Shown here: positions 1 through 11,499 of the stretch, piece after piece | Numbering within the stretch: position 1 is the first letter of the stretch | How the letters are laid out: the number at the start of each line of letters is the position of its first letter | NCBI GenBank assembly: GCA_038087015.1 | Contig: JASBNA010000001.1 | Location: forward strand, 1,116,001 to 1,180,000 | Reading direction: 5' to 3' | DNA: 64,000 nt | From: Cerrena zonata | Taxonomy: Eukaryota; Basidiomycota; Agaricomycetes; Polyporales; Cerrenaceae | Notes under the pieces: model-generated | The model's database searches: none | Told to the model about the DNA's origin: nothing | Seen by the model: only the letters and a program-made list of their open reading frames with translations | Made by a program: the position numbers and the translations under genes

Positions 1-162
1 ATGCGAGCAAGCAAATGCAAAAATAGGCTTGATTATACAACAAGCACTGGACCAAAGCCAGGGTGGGTGAAGGCGGATGAAGGGTGAAAGGGAATCCTGA
101 AACCGGAGGACAGATGATCATGAAACCGCGGGAGACGGCCTCGATGAGTAAGAGCAATCAAG

Positions 163-1667
163 TCAGAGCGGCAAACTGTTTTTCTCTCGAATAAGGGTTT
201 CGAGTTGTTGTTGCGACGATTCCCTGGTGACTGATCGAGACGGGATGTGAATCTTTGCACGCCATTCCTTCACCCAACCCCATCGAGCCGCCTTGTCACT
301 GCCAGTCTGAGAGATTGGCGCGCCTTCATCAACGGAGGCCGAAATCCAGTTTCGAAGATGGTTGCGGCCCAGGATTGGCGCCAGGGACAGGAAGGTGAGG
401 AAAACCAACTTCGTGATGATTTCTGGCGAAGCAAGCAACGACTGGACCGACTTCGGTGTTGGAGACGGATTGGAGGTTACGGATTGTAAGATGTCCCCAA
501 TTTGACAAGTCACCGCGGTCCACGGCAAGGAACCAATGAAAGTGCCTTTGAAGCAGTCTATTATAGACACCCCACAGACGCCACAAGCGATGTTAATGCC
601 CGACCACGGTATAACGCCAATTAGACGTAGGATCGACAGGCGAACCCATGGTGAGGATTTTGAGCTTGAAGAGTTCGCGTTTGAACTTGAGCTACCCTCA
701 AGGGCATCTCGAGTCATAGCAAGAGCACGAGGAAAAGCATTACTGAGGAAAGGAGCCAATGGAGCAGCTAGCAGAGTAGCAAATATTGATCCAATCGTCG
801 TTAATGTAGTTAGAAGAAGAGTGGCATAAGCGGGCGAAAACAATGCGCCTGCGAGAACGTTCTACAACAAGAAAATCAGAATCCATGCGGTAAAATATGA
901 AATTGCTCGAGCGCGTACCCAGATGACGCTCCCAGGTATTGACCAGGCGTGTTTCCATACCGCTGTGACGGACATGACCGCGATAACATGAGCCATGGGG
1001 AGCGCACCACTTTGCGAATATCCATGGAGCTCCCGTCCGAGTTGCGCGAGGTCGGTCAAGTTCTTCGGCCATGAAACGGTGATGGGAAGAGTTGACATGC
1101 AGAACAGTACTAACGCGGCGGAGAGTGGGAAGAGAATTATTACGATGAGTACTGGGGCATGGACCTATTGAAAGAAGAGGTGAGTGCACGGTCACACGAC
1201 GTATCATGATGAACACGAACGGAAGACGACCCTTGCCGCCGAGACTGGGCTGAGCTGGGCTTTTCGTTTACTATGTCTCCAAAGGTTGCTGTAATGGGCG
1301 AAGAGATAGGCAGAAGGGTATCGTCTGAGCTAGTACTTGTTCTGCTGAGCCTCGGTGAGGAGGGTACAGAGGCGTCCCCATGGGAGACGTGAAAGAGCTC
1401 CAAGCAACGGGCGAGTAAAACTGAAAGCATTGAGTCTGATGCGGACTTTGAGATAGGTGCTGGGATAGATAGAGTCAACAAATTAGCATTCCTATCAGGA
1501 ATGGGAGTCTGCACGCGCGGCGGGGTATGCGACGGTGACGGGAGGGGGGATGAGAGGTCTAGGAGGGAATTCGACCTGCGGCGTCCCAAGCTGCTGAGGG
1601 TGAGGGGAGGGCGAACGTTAGTGGAAGATGCACGATGACGGGAGACAGGAGGGGCAAGGCTGGCCAT
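163..1667 (-). CDS. TVP38: TVP38/TMEM64-family (VTT domain) membrane protein
   Basis: Three exons (1221-1667, 919-1164, 163-861) joined by 56- and 57-nt GT-AG introns give about 463 residues. The first ~150 residues are Ser/Pro-rich and probably cytosolic. Several hydrophobic helices follow. The core carries the family signature: a PGSV segment leading into NVLAGALF at the exon 2/3 junction, then RLIGVIPWSGINIACG and GTFIGSLPWT. The family (yeast Tvp38, human TMEM64, and TMEM41B/VMP1 more distantly) sits in Golgi, endosomal or ER membranes and is linked to membrane-lipid organisation; the exact substrate is not fixed by sequence. The tail is basic and probably cytosolic. The start is the first ATG of the open exon 1. 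The family call is firm; orthology to yeast TVP38 specifically is inferred. Confidence 0.85.
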
Positions 1668-2431
1668 CTACAATTTGGAGCCGGGACGTTGAAAAGCAAA
1701 AGATGGAAAGAGGCTGAGTCGAGGACCGCAGCTCCCGATTCAAAAGGCGCAAAAACACGACTGTCATCGGCTTATTCTCTCGATTACCTAACCCCCTTCG
1801 CGTAAGCGGTTCCTCGGGTCTGGCGTAAGCCTCTCCTCTCCGCCCGGCCTTTCCTTTCCAGTCCCTCAATTCTATTCCTTAGCAAGCCTCGCTCGTGCGC
1901 CGAAACGACCCGCCCCAAGCGAGTCAGGGCTGCATTTCTTGCAGTCATCCTCCCTGAGTACACACTTCAGCGTACCCAACAGTCCTCTCTACCCCAACAG
2001 TTCTTATTCGGATCTCATACGGTTCTTCCCTGCGTAGGCTAGATGCAGTATCTTTATCCCACGCCTAATTGACTTCCAGCTGCGATACCACTGCGTCAAT
2101 ACAGCAGCACAGTATATTCTGATGTAACGCAGTCCCCGAAACGCAGTGTGATTGTCGTATAATTCATTTCATTTGCCAAGAACCATAGAAACTCATCGGG
2201 TCGGTCAACTACGCTGGGCACAGCAAGGGCTCGGCCACGATCTACCACGAGGATATTCACCGGACACACAGATACCAATTGGGATGGGTCCGCAGAGCGT
2301 GCATAGAGTTACAAAAAAATCGCATAGCATCGATGTCATGGTGCATAAAGTCGCCTAAGGAAGTGGACATTATGTGGTAATAGGTACTGAGACCCGAGAT
2401 GCCCCTCTTGATCTCCCAATCCAAAAAGCTT
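1668..2431. other. Intergenic, TVP38 5' side / eL36 3' side
   Basis: This stretch holds the TVP38 promoter and leader and the eL36 3' flank. The open frames in it are short, in poor coding context and unlike any family I recognise. I see no repeat or RNA gene. Confidence 0.5.
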
Positions 2432-2927
2432 TTAGTGGCCAGTCCTCCTGCTCTCCTGGATGATGGTGGAGAGCTCCTCGAGCTTGCGCTTCGAGCGAAG
2501 GAGTGTGCCCAACTAGATAAAAAGACAGTTAGAATCACGCAATCTTCTAAGAAATATATCCATTCGCAACGTACCCGCTTCTTGGTGAGCTTACGAGCCT
2601 TCTTATCCTAATATATGGAGGGATAAAATAAGGACTAAAGTAACATTCTAAAGTGATCGAAAAGACGCACCTTGGAGTTCCTCAACAACTCCATAACTCG
2701 TCGCTCATAGGGCGAGAATCCAGCAACCTCCCGGACAACAGAGCGCACGAACTTGGTGCGTTGGGAGGTGACACCCTTGCGTTGACTGGGGCGGACAGTC
2801 TTGGGGATAGGAGTGGTAGGGAAGCCCTTGTTGAGACCAACACGGAGATCTACAGAAAACACGCAGACATAGTTTCAGCAGAGGTTCACAGCAAGAGTGA
2901 GCAGATCGACGCACTGGAGCGTGCCAT
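2432..2927 (-). CDS. RPL36: Cytosolic 60S ribosomal protein eL36
   Basis: Four exons (2915-2927, 2671-2849, 2575-2607, 2432-2512) with introns of 65, 63 and 62 nt give 101 residues, the normal length. The first exon is only 13 nt and encodes MARS plus one base; joined to exon 2 it gives an N-terminus of [18 protein letters not shown], the eukaryotic eL36 start. The remainder is diagnostic: [11 protein letters not shown], then ARKLTKKR, then [14 protein letters not shown], ending in RTGH. eL36 is a small basic protein of the large subunit. All phases close without correction. A telomere-repeat-like motif lies about 165 bp upstream. Confidence 0.96.
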
Positions 2928-3090
2928 TTTTTCTTGAATCTTGAGGGGGCCGTTGCTTGTGAGCTCCTTGTCAATGTTCTGCACTCTTTCGGTGAACTCA
3001 GGCACGTGACAAATTCAGTGGCTTGCACCTGTATAGTTCTTCGATCAAGAGTTCTCACGGAGACTGATAAGATAACAGCGAGGCTATCTA

Positions 3091-3103
3091 AGCCCTAACC
3101 CTA
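3091..3103 (-). promoter_or_regulatory. Telo-box-like element upstream of eL36
   Basis: The plus strand reads AGCCCTAACCCTA, so the gene strand reads TAGGGTTAGGGCT. It lies about 165 bp upstream of the eL36 start. AGCCCTAA/TAGGGTTA motifs are known Tbf1/telo-box sites in ribosomal-protein promoters of several fungi; use here is inferred from position. Confidence 0.45.
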
Positions 3104-3286
3104 GCGATCCTACTACAACTACACTGCTATATGGTATCCTGTGCTATCTCTGTCCAATTGTCGCACTGTATCTCGTCCCCAAGTAAATAAGTGATTCAGG
3201 TCGTCCGATATCGATCGCATGATTGGTCTAAATCAAATGTTTGAAAGAAAACGGACCCAGAAAGTAAATATACACCCTATATCTAA

Positions 3287-4887
3287 TCAACACACCTCAG
3301 TAGTCGCAGTTGGTGCTGCCCACTGCCGGATTACCTTTACGCGCGAAGCGGAATTGTTCTCCATCTCCAATGATTGGCTGACTGCCTCGAGAGCCCTCAA
3401 CGCTCGTGATGCCGCGGATGCAGAGGCTGTAGGTTGTGGTGGCAGAAACTCATGTCTGGCTGGTCGACCCTGACCTTGATTCGCTCTTGAATCATCTTCC
3501 TCTTCCTCCTCTGATTCTTCCACATCTTCATCACCGCCCTCCTGTGAATGGTATGATTATATGAACATCCATCTATCTTGTAAATATAAGATATGATGCC
3601 TACCGGATCGAAGTCCTCCATGGGTCTATCCTCATCACCCTCCCCTTCTTCCTCATCATACTCATCATCAACGTCGTCATACCATCGACCACGCCAATCG
3701 ACCATATCCAACTCTTCGGGCTCCTCCGGTCGGAGTCTCAGCCACTGCATTCTCGGACCGCATTTGGCCTTTTCGTTTACCTTGAAGCCGTATATCTTTG
3801 CTTCATAGACACGACCGGCAGCACGTCGTTTGCCTCCATGTGGATTGGGGTTGACAAATTTATCGGAAGAGCGAGATGATGAACTTCCTGTCCCGGAGGA
3901 AGGGGCTGAGGAGGTGGATGAACCTGCTGATGAGGGTTTCCAGAACGGTGCTGGTGCGAGTTCACGGTAGCTCTGGAAGAAGAGATGGGCAAATGTTGTC
4001 CCAAAGAACGCACCTGTTACAAAGCTCGTATTAGTATTTGGTTATCAAATATTCCGACATACCATCTACTCCTTGGAAGCGACTACTAGGAGGGGTATAG
4101 ATATCATTGCAATTTGGGCAAAAGAGCTTGACGGTGTCAAGACCAGGTAGGTCTGACCTTCCGCAAGGAACAACGTGGGTCATGTTGCAATATACGCGAG
4201 GACATGAGCCGAAGATCCCTGCTTCGTATTTCTCAATCTGGAGGCGTGAAGTCAATTAGGAAGGAAGGCCTATATTCTTCTGGATAATGTTCGGCATACC
4301 ATCGCTTGCAGACCAGCACGAGTAAGGATGAACCGTTGGTGGACGAGACCATATAGCAGTTCAGCAGACGCCTCCACAATGGAGACGTCGGGGATTTTAG
4401 ATGTATCTTCGTCTTAAACGGCGTGACGCGACTATTAGGGTAAACATTTGGTATCAGAATATTGTTGCATACCTGGCTCGACATCCAACACCATCTCCAT
4501 GGCTTCTTTCCAAAACGGCACCATTGCATTGAGGCCGGTCAAGTTGAAGTCATCTTCTATGAAATCTTCTGCGACTTCACAAAAATACTCATGACCAGGA
4601 AGGGAACAGAACCAGCTAATCCACGTCAAAGTCGACGTTGGTGTGGAGGAGCCTACAAAGCGTATTAAACGTCAGTTGGACACCAGAGCATACCGTATAC
4701 AACTCCGCGTCCGATAGATGCACAACGATAGGGGGACTCGAACGGACATACTGTAGTCGCCTTCTGCAACCTGCGCGTCCTCCATGATTTCGTCTCCCTC
4801 GCCTACACCGTCGATCACTTCCTCTTCTTCCGGTGCCACACCTGCCTGTTGTTGTAGATCCGGGGGAGGTTGGGAACGACGAGACAT
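3287..4887 (-). CDS. CKB1: Casein kinase II regulatory (beta) subunit
   Basis: Six exons (4752-4887, 4473-4652, 4300-4412, 4063-4237, 3604-4013, 3287-3541) give about 422 residues. After an acidic Pro-rich N-terminus comes the CK2-beta core: [30 protein letters not shown], the [18 protein letters not shown] helix, and the zinc finger formed by CPRVYC and, further on, CPNCND. The family's [10 protein letters not shown] also appears late. CK2 beta dimerises through the zinc finger and holds two catalytic subunits, tuning substrate choice. The C-terminus is a long very acidic tail ([14 protein letters not shown] and more), as usual in fungal forms. Yeast has CKB1 and CKB2; which one this matches is not resolved, so the symbol is nominal. 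All exon phases close. Confidence 0.95.
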
Positions 4888-6287
4888 GGTAGAGGTTTAA
4901 TCGAGAGCACTGCTTGTTCGGGTGTGCCAGTCCACTGGTAGGCGCCACGAGGCAAGGCTAAATTGGGTATCTCTTGAAGAACGTTCGAAGGTTTCCAAGT
5001 CGATTGATCAGTCTGTTGGATTGTCTATTGCTTTTGTCGTGTTTTGTGGAAGGTTACAATGTATCTCTTTATTGTGACGTTTTATGCACGAAGCCAATGT
5101 CACCCGAAGTGGCTACATTGTTGGTTTGGGTATTTAGCATCAAGAACGAAAACGAAAACGTCAATTGTCGCCCTAGTTCATCTGAAAATGGGAGTCTTCT
5201 GAGGTAACTTTACTCACTAACGCTATGGGAAGGGAATGGACTTTGAGTGAATACTTTCCGATACAAGGCCTCCCTCGTTGCTTGGGCGAAGCACGTCTGA
5301 GAGTCTTCCAATATCGAAAATTTCGTTTTTCGAGGATAACCATTTCACAAAAACAAGTCAAGTCAAGTAAGGTGCAGTCAACGCAGACAGTGTATTGCAA
5401 TAAGCTACTACATAATATACACAAGTCCAATCTGACAGGAAAAAACACCAGGAGAAAATAATAAAGATGTCAGGAGGAGCGAAGCTTGCATCCCCAAGCC
5501 ACAAGTGGCTGAATGAAAGCATTATAACCCGCATCTTCCGAAGAAGAGCTCTATTGGTCCTGCCATTTAGCAGCTCAACGTATTTTTCCTGATTGACTGC
5601 CTGGGTAATAAATGGACCGTGGTTGTAAGTAAAGAAAAGTGGTTAGGGAGCGTCTACGACTGATATACGACCTGTTTAGGGCAGGTCCGAAGAATCATCG
5701 ACTTGGGTTCGCTGCAGCATCCAGCAATAGTCCCAAATACAGTCTACTCAGTACTGAAAGGCAATTGGGTGTTTTTCTAGCTTAAGTTTAGGTCATATGA
5801 CCGATAACTCAAATATGCTGGACTCATGACAATCCATTGAGAACTTTTAACTAAAATGTCAAACAATGTCAACAGACATACAGAGTACCCCTTCGGCTCA
5901 CGCTGGATTGAGAAGACTTAGCCAGAACTGAGACGGTGATTATGGACTTGAGTTCTTATGCAACATGGGTACTGTTACTTCATCATCATGAATTCATATT
6001 GTTTACATAGACCCGAGTACGACAGTACGTGTATACAGAGCGGACCATAGGTACTCACTGCCAACCTGCATACTTGTGACTATCGATCATATCGATCCTG
6101 TAGAGCAATCCACAAGCAATATAGATATTGAAATACCTGTTATCCCAGGCGTAAACGAGTCCAAGTGATTGCTCTTGGCATTCACAACAGTTCATAACTC
6201 ACAGAGACCACACTTCTAAAATTCCATTCGTTCGTTCCAGTGTATCATTCGTCAATAACGTGAACTACCCAAGCTCCTGCGGGACCC

Positions 6288-6374
6288 CACGATCGTGCCT
6301 GTGATGCGTACCTTCAACTTACACGGGCCGAGGGGCGATGTAAGTCCCTGGCAGGGCCCCGTGGTTGAACCACG
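6288..6374. repeat. Cluster of four short palindromes
   Basis: Within 87 bp I can read CACGATCGTG (6288-6297); ACTTACA at 6317-6323 paired with TGTAAGT at 6339-6345 around a GC-rich loop; CCCTGGCAGGG (6346-6356); and CGTGGTTGAACCACG (6360-6374). The last three are nearly contiguous and could fold as successive hairpins in RNA or cruciforms in DNA. It does not fit a tRNA. Function unknown. Confidence 0.6.
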
Positions 6375-7179
6375 AAATTATGCATACGTGTAGCCGGCAT
6401 TCTTTCGTAGTGACAAAATTACGTGCATTGGGGGGTCGTCAAAGTAAATAGAAACGTACAACTGCAGACTGCATCAGGCGTTCCTCCTGTATAGCGGATG
6501 TTAGATACCGCTAGTTTCCCAACCAGAAGGCAATGTATGTACATGGTGAAGTAGATCTGAGGTCTGTGGATATGATCGGGGGTAGTATAATTATTAGACA
6601 GTTAGATATTCTCATAGCAATCACCCTAGTCGTCAAATTGACGGGTATTGCGTTAGTGATGACTTGATAATGTAGTTAGTGCGTTTCAGGTCTCTGGTGT
6701 CGAGCCCGGAAGTACTGGCGGGTGCAGGAAAGGAGGACCGAGGACGGAAATTGAAGCTGCTTATTCATGTACTATCCTTGTTCACGATTGTAGCACCACG
6801 TGTGTACGCTGTCATCTGCCTGGTAAAATCGGTAGAGCGAAGAATGTACTCACCAAGAACAACAAGCCCAAAGTTACGATTATTGTTTACACATCAGAAC
6901 ATAGTGAAATCACCAGCGTTACGACGAGTGAGATACAGTGTTTGGTATTGGAACTGGTGTTTTCTTCCAGAGTGTCCTCTTCCGGAGGAACCGAATAATA
7001 TTGTACGCTTGGACTCAGAAATGGCATGAAATGGCATTAAATGCTTGCAGGAACAAGCAAATCAGAGTTCAAGCTGTCGAATTGTAAGAGTGCAAGACCG
7101 TAAATCTCGCCGTCTTTGGTGTGGATGGATGATAACTCTGGGCATAAGTACTTTTAGTAGCATTCGCCTATTGGACTTC

Positions 7180-7960
7180 GCCGATGGTAAGCCAATTCAA
7201 GACTAGGCCCAGAACGCAGTCAAATTGACGGACCCTCTTCTTGAGAGTTTCAAACCCGCGAGCTGCCCGCGCGTATTGTGCTGTAAACAATCAGAAACTA
7301 TGTAGATGACAAGTTAAAGTTGAAGACTTACTGCATATTTGACGTCGATGACAATACCACTAATCGACGCAGATATTTGGTTCACACGTGTTCGTGACTG
7401 GAGTTCGCAGGATGTCCTGTAGTACATGTGGTATTGTTCAATTTTGTTGTCTATCCAGGACGACGTGAGAGTGATAGATCTCGATCAAGGAGAGAAGACT
7501 GCGCACACCTCGAGGGCGGTCCCTTCCCTTGTTCCAACGTTATTTGCCTGATTCTCGGCCCGGCATACAGTACTGGCGAGGTCGATTTCCTTCTGAACCT
7601 CCTTACCTCCTTCGTGGAATACGAATACAAGCACTTGAATGATCACGCGTCAGATACAGTCCGTCTGATAATAGGATACCATCTCTGTATTTGAGAGCAA
7701 GAATCGAAGGATCTGCATGGACCCGGCGTGTGTACGTACCGAAACCGATCTTAGACAAGCAACTTGACCATGCAAACACCACCGCTTCAGGTTGTGGTTC
7801 CGACACTCCGAGGCAGGCACAGTTAGAGTCACAGATCGAGCAAGTGCCGGGCAAACAATTGCCTTGTGATGAAATAGCTGTAAGCCTGGACGCCTCATAT
7901 ATCAGCTTCAAGTTCGGCTTGGTAGATGCGTCAGCCCTGCCTCCCTTCACTATCTCTATC
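7180..7960 (-). other. Unresolved coding-like region
   Basis: The minus strand has successive open patches that look translated. The last one is QYARAARGFETLKKRV and onward, ending in a stop near 7180. It is preceded by a good intron (donor GTAAGT near 7332, acceptor TTTACAG near 7283) and by a patch containing IEQYHMYYRTSCELQS. Further upstream a 54-nt GT-AG intron can be drawn near 7690-7740. I could not join the patches in one frame, and no family is recognisable. It could be a small gene with assembly indels, a decayed gene or chance. It overlaps the promoter of the gene at 7980. Confidence 0.25.
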
Positions 7961-7979
7961 TTATATCCCGTTGGCCAAT

Positions 7980-8543
7980 ATGTCTCCAACATCTGCAATA
8001 CCAGACTTCTATTACGCTGTATTCGGGGTGTACGAGCCTTTGCTCGTAATTCTATCGGCGTTTGGCACGCTAATATACCCTAAAGAGGTATGCTATGACT
8101 TTCTTGCCTTCGGACCGACCGTACTAACAGCGTTGTACTAGGTGCACGATCAGCAGGCTCCATGGCCTCAACATCTACCAGCTCAAATATCCCTACCACC
8201 ACCAACTTTGGTGACCATTATACAACTAGCACATGTTGTTGGCCTGCTAGGGCTCGTCAATACATTCCTGCTATATACTGCACGCAGATATCTCTTCGGA
8301 CAACCTGCCATTCAAGAAAAGGTTGTCTCCGCTCTGCTGACACCGCTCATGCTCGGAGACGTGCTCCACCTTGCATTCACATTCTACGCTTTAGGAGACG
8401 ATCGATGGAATTTTAGTAATTGGTCAAATGCTGGAACGTTGTGGGTGACCGTTATCACGGGTTTTTCACTATTGTTACCGCGGCTGGCATGGCATTTGGG
8501 AATTGGACGATATGTAGACAGTCGGGATAGAAAAAAGGAGTGA
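7980..8543 (+). CDS. Small fungal four-helix membrane protein (DUF7704-like)
   Basis: Two exons (7980-8087, 8142-8543) with a 54-nt intron give 169 residues. The N-terminus, MSPTSAIPDFYYAVFGVYEP, runs into a first hydrophobic helix. Further helices follow: TLVTIIQLAHVVGLLGLVN, a segment around ALLTPLMLGDVLHLAFTFYAL, and a last one around TLWVTVITGFSLLLPRLAW. The short tail is basic. The pattern FYxxFxxxEP ... GDxxHL matches an uncharacterised family of small fungal integral membrane proteins that I believe is DUF7704; the name is from memory and unverified. Membrane location is supported by the helices, function is not known. Confidence 0.75.
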
Positions 8544-8833
8544 CAGTATAATTATACGTTATTCACATGTATTAGGGCCTTGGGGCTTATGGACCTATAG
8601 TAGAGCACATACAATAAGCCTTTCTCCTCAACATGAACGATATGATACTCTACGCCCGTCATATTAGATCAAGAGGGTATCACTGGGCATCCTCTGCAAC
8701 TCGCATTGAGCGTAGGACAGGGTTCCCTCCAACCACTGTTTATTTTCATCCGGGCGAAGAGCATCTTGATTTCGAGAATAGCTCACCTGAATCTGATTGC
8801 AATAAAGGAAGTGCGAAAATAGACAGCCGCACA

Positions 8834-10032
8834 TCATTTCCCCTGCTTCTTCGGGCTTCGAGGTGAGGGAGAAGCTGGCGAGCTCTTGCTACTCTCCGGC
8901 TTCTGGTCTGCCTCCGTAGTTACAACACGTGGTCTCCGAGAATCCCAATAGTCAAGAACCCAAGTTTGAAGCAAGCCGAAGGTGGCTGACGTTACCCAAT
9001 AAAGCTGTACGCTCTGTACCACAAGAATGTACGTTAGCCGTCCGTCGCCGTCTCAGGTATGAGGAAACGAAATACGTACCCCTGGTACCATGGCGGCAAT
9101 TAAGATACGTCCGATCGAGAACAACCGCATCGAGGATTGAATAATCTTTTTGGGCTGGAGGACTGTGTGCCCTTTTGCGCGTTTTTCGGCAGTCCATTGT
9201 GAGACTTTGCGCTCTCGTTCTAACGCGTCGGCACTCATGAACCACCGCGATGACTCGACATTTGCTAATGTGATCAGACCCAACACGATTGGGAGCGTAA
9301 GTGTAGGGTCCGAATGGGATAACGAGGTGAGAGTCAAGAAAGATTCGGAGTCAAAAACAGTCGGATGTTGTGACAGCCTGGAAAAGAGCATAGAAGTTCC
9401 GACAAACAAGGGTAGTTGGGACGCCATGGGTATAAGCATAGTTGCCGTTGGAGAGCATCCATGCTTTGCAAAAAGTTCTCTCTGTTTAGCTTTCAACTGG
9501 AGTGGTGTTAGAAACGCAAGGCATTTGTGAAACAACGCACAACGAACCGTTGGCCTCATTCGCTTTTCAAACTCCATACGCGCCTCGTCTTCGTTTCCTC
9601 GGAATTTATCTTTGTGCATGTCTGCAAGAACCTTCTTATAAAGCTGTGGTCTTTCTTGCTTTAGCTCAGGAACGACTACATCTTCAGCTTTCCATTGACG
9701 TCTTTTGGCCTACTCGACATTTGTTATTTCGCGAAAAAGCAATAAGTGAATCTACATACCCATATTGAGAATGGTACGGTAATAAATAGCCGTGAAACAA
9801 CAGTGACCAAGATGATGGTGCCGGAATATGGAGGCAGGGACTGAGGGTATGGAATTGCTACTGCCAAGTCTAGGAAGCCATCCCCGAGAGTCTGCAGTGT
9901 AGAAGATACGAATGTCCTATGATTTAGTTGCCGAAGAACCTCGTTTCGTCGGGGTTGATGTTGGTGAGGAACAAAGCGACGGCATAGGAGACGAGTGGAG
10001 GTGGATGCCAACATGGACGAAGCAATTAGCAA
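8834..10032 (-). CDS. COX18: Mitochondrial inner-membrane insertase COX18 (OXA1/YidC family)
   Basis: Three exons (9760-10032, 9080-9709, 8834-9013) with 50- and 66-nt introns give about 360 residues. An Arg-rich N-terminus looks like a mitochondrial presequence. The YidC/Oxa1 fold follows: TIILVTVVSRLFITVPFSIW, a charged matrix loop beginning AKRRQWKAEDVVVPELK, then MLIPMASQLPLFVGTSMLF, LPIVLGLITLANVESSRW and MVPGSVQLYWVTSATFGLLQ. COX18 helps export the C-terminal domain of Cox2 across the inner membrane. It differs from OXA1 in lacking a long C-terminal ribosome-binding helix; here the tail is short and Ser/Pro/Lys-rich. OXA1 itself is the alternative, but the loop and length favour COX18. 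Confidence 0.85.
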
Positions 10033-10328
10033 CTAGTTGCCTCTGGCGCTAGTCTCACGGATTTATGTCTTCGATCGTCACAAAAGCAGTCTAGATCTCA
10101 AGTGTTCGGATGAAGTTTTGGGAAGAAACAGTGAATCTCGAGTGATGTGTACTTTAGGGCGAGTGGATGCGTTTGGCAAAGCAATGTACATAATGCGGTA
10201 AGTTGCGTGCGATATATCATGGAAAGTGCTACGCGGCATATCATAAGTCATAGTGTGAAGCCCATCATCACCAGAAACATCCTTCTCTCCCATATCAACC
10301 CCTCGAATGCGGAAACGCGAGAAACCGA

Positions 10329-11099
10329 TTAGAATGTCAACTGGTGAGGGAATTGACCCTTCGACAAGCCCCAGCTTGCCTTAAGGTATTTAGAAAGGTT
10401 GTCGGTCTTCTTGACGGCAGCGATGATGGCGGCGTCGACGGCCTTTTGGTCAGCGGACTTGGATTCGGGGAAAGCCTCCTTCTCCTTGGGCTTGCCCTCA
10501 GAGAAGAATTCTTCCTCGGCTGATCGCGCACCCTTGGACTTGGGCTTAGCGAAGTAAGCGTCGTCGAATTTCTCGTCGACCTAAAAATAGACTTCAGCTC
10601 CAAGTCCAAGATTTCCTGTTAGTTCTGAACGAACCTTGAAATCGCCAAGGTCAACCTTGGTGGAGGTGGCAATAACGTAGGCCTGGTTCACCCGTCGGAT
10701 GGGGACACCGTTGACCTTGAAAGGTCCAGTGACCAAAAGAAGGCCGCTCGAGAGCTGCTTGAGGAAGACAACTCGCTTGCCGCTGAAACGACCAGCCAAA
10801 AGGATGAGGACGGTACCAGGAGTGATGGATGAACGGAGGTGGGCGGGTTTGGGAGCCTTGCGAGATTTCTTGGGGTGTCGGACGTCTTCAGCGGGGTAGA
10901 ATCGTGAAGCTTTGGCAGTAGGGACGAGACGTTTCGCGCCATTCTTCTCTCCGCCAACCTGGACCTCCTTGGTTGCAGGGACCTCAGCGGCCGCTGCCTT
11001 CTCCGATTTTTTCTGGCCCTTGAAGAGTCCGCGCTTGGCGAAGAGTGCCGAACGAGAGAGGCGTCCGACGCTTGGGGCGAGTTCCTTGCTGCGGGCCAT
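10329..11099 (-). CDS. RPL6: 60S ribosomal protein eL6
   Basis: Two exons (10635-11099, 10329-10580) and a 54-nt intron give 238 residues. Typical eL6 blocks are present: [47 protein letters not shown] and [15 protein letters not shown], then the C-terminal [19 protein letters not shown] and QFPHQLTF. The N-terminus is a basic, Ala/Lys-rich extension. A TTGCAG acceptor sits directly before the start ATG, so a leader intron is likely, as in uL6 later in this window. Phases close and codons are strongly biased, as expected for a highly expressed gene. Confidence 0.96.
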
Positions 11100-11499
11100 C
11101 TGCAATAGTGGGAGTTAGCAAACAAGAAGTGGATTCTCATTTGAGTGTCTGAAAGTGCATCCAAAGTCGATCGGTTCCATCCAGCCTCATAACCACAGAT
11201 TCCAACGCCATTCCACTTCCACCTGGAGGATATCGACCCTATGCACTTCCGTCAGCACTTCAGCAGGTAAATTAGCTCACTATATAGTCTTGAGGGTCGC
11301 CCGGATGGTGCTGAGATATGTGGATAGCTTGCCCGACGTTGTGCCAGACCCAATCACTGTCCAGTCTCCTACGGCGCGCTTCCCGTGGGAATACATACCA
11401 TAAATGGAACAATTTCCTTATCTGCTCCTTACTGTTCAATGATTCAATCCTACTTGCTACTTTGCTTCAGTGTGCTCAGTATCGTTACACTTAGCCAAG
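11100..11499. other. Divergent promoter region, eL6 / SDT1
   Basis: About 400 bp between divergent genes. It should contain the eL6 leader (with a probable leader intron ending at the ATG) and both promoters. I see no clear TATA box and no open frame worth calling. Confidence 0.5.

Larger units (their letters stand above)
4888..7979. other. Gene-poor interval with palindromes and an unresolved coding-like patch
   Basis: About 3.1 kb with no convincing gene except a possible one near 7180-7960, described separately. The sequence is comparatively AT-rich and its open frames are short and unrecognisable. A group of short perfect palindromes lies at 6288-6374. Around 6670-7030 the minus strand shows a splice-like donor and acceptor and a short hydrophobic peptide, but I could not build a gene. 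No terminal repeats or transposase-like sequence were seen. Confidence 0.5.

Noticed and set aside
6310..6380. tRNA gene
   Set aside because: There are stems, but no proper A and B boxes, acceptor stem or anticodon loop.
4888..7979. Transposable element remnant
   Set aside because: No terminal repeats, target-site duplications, reverse-transcriptase or transposase motifs were found by eye.
8952..9530. Plus-strand frames across COX18
   Set aside because: They are shadows of the COX18 coding exons.
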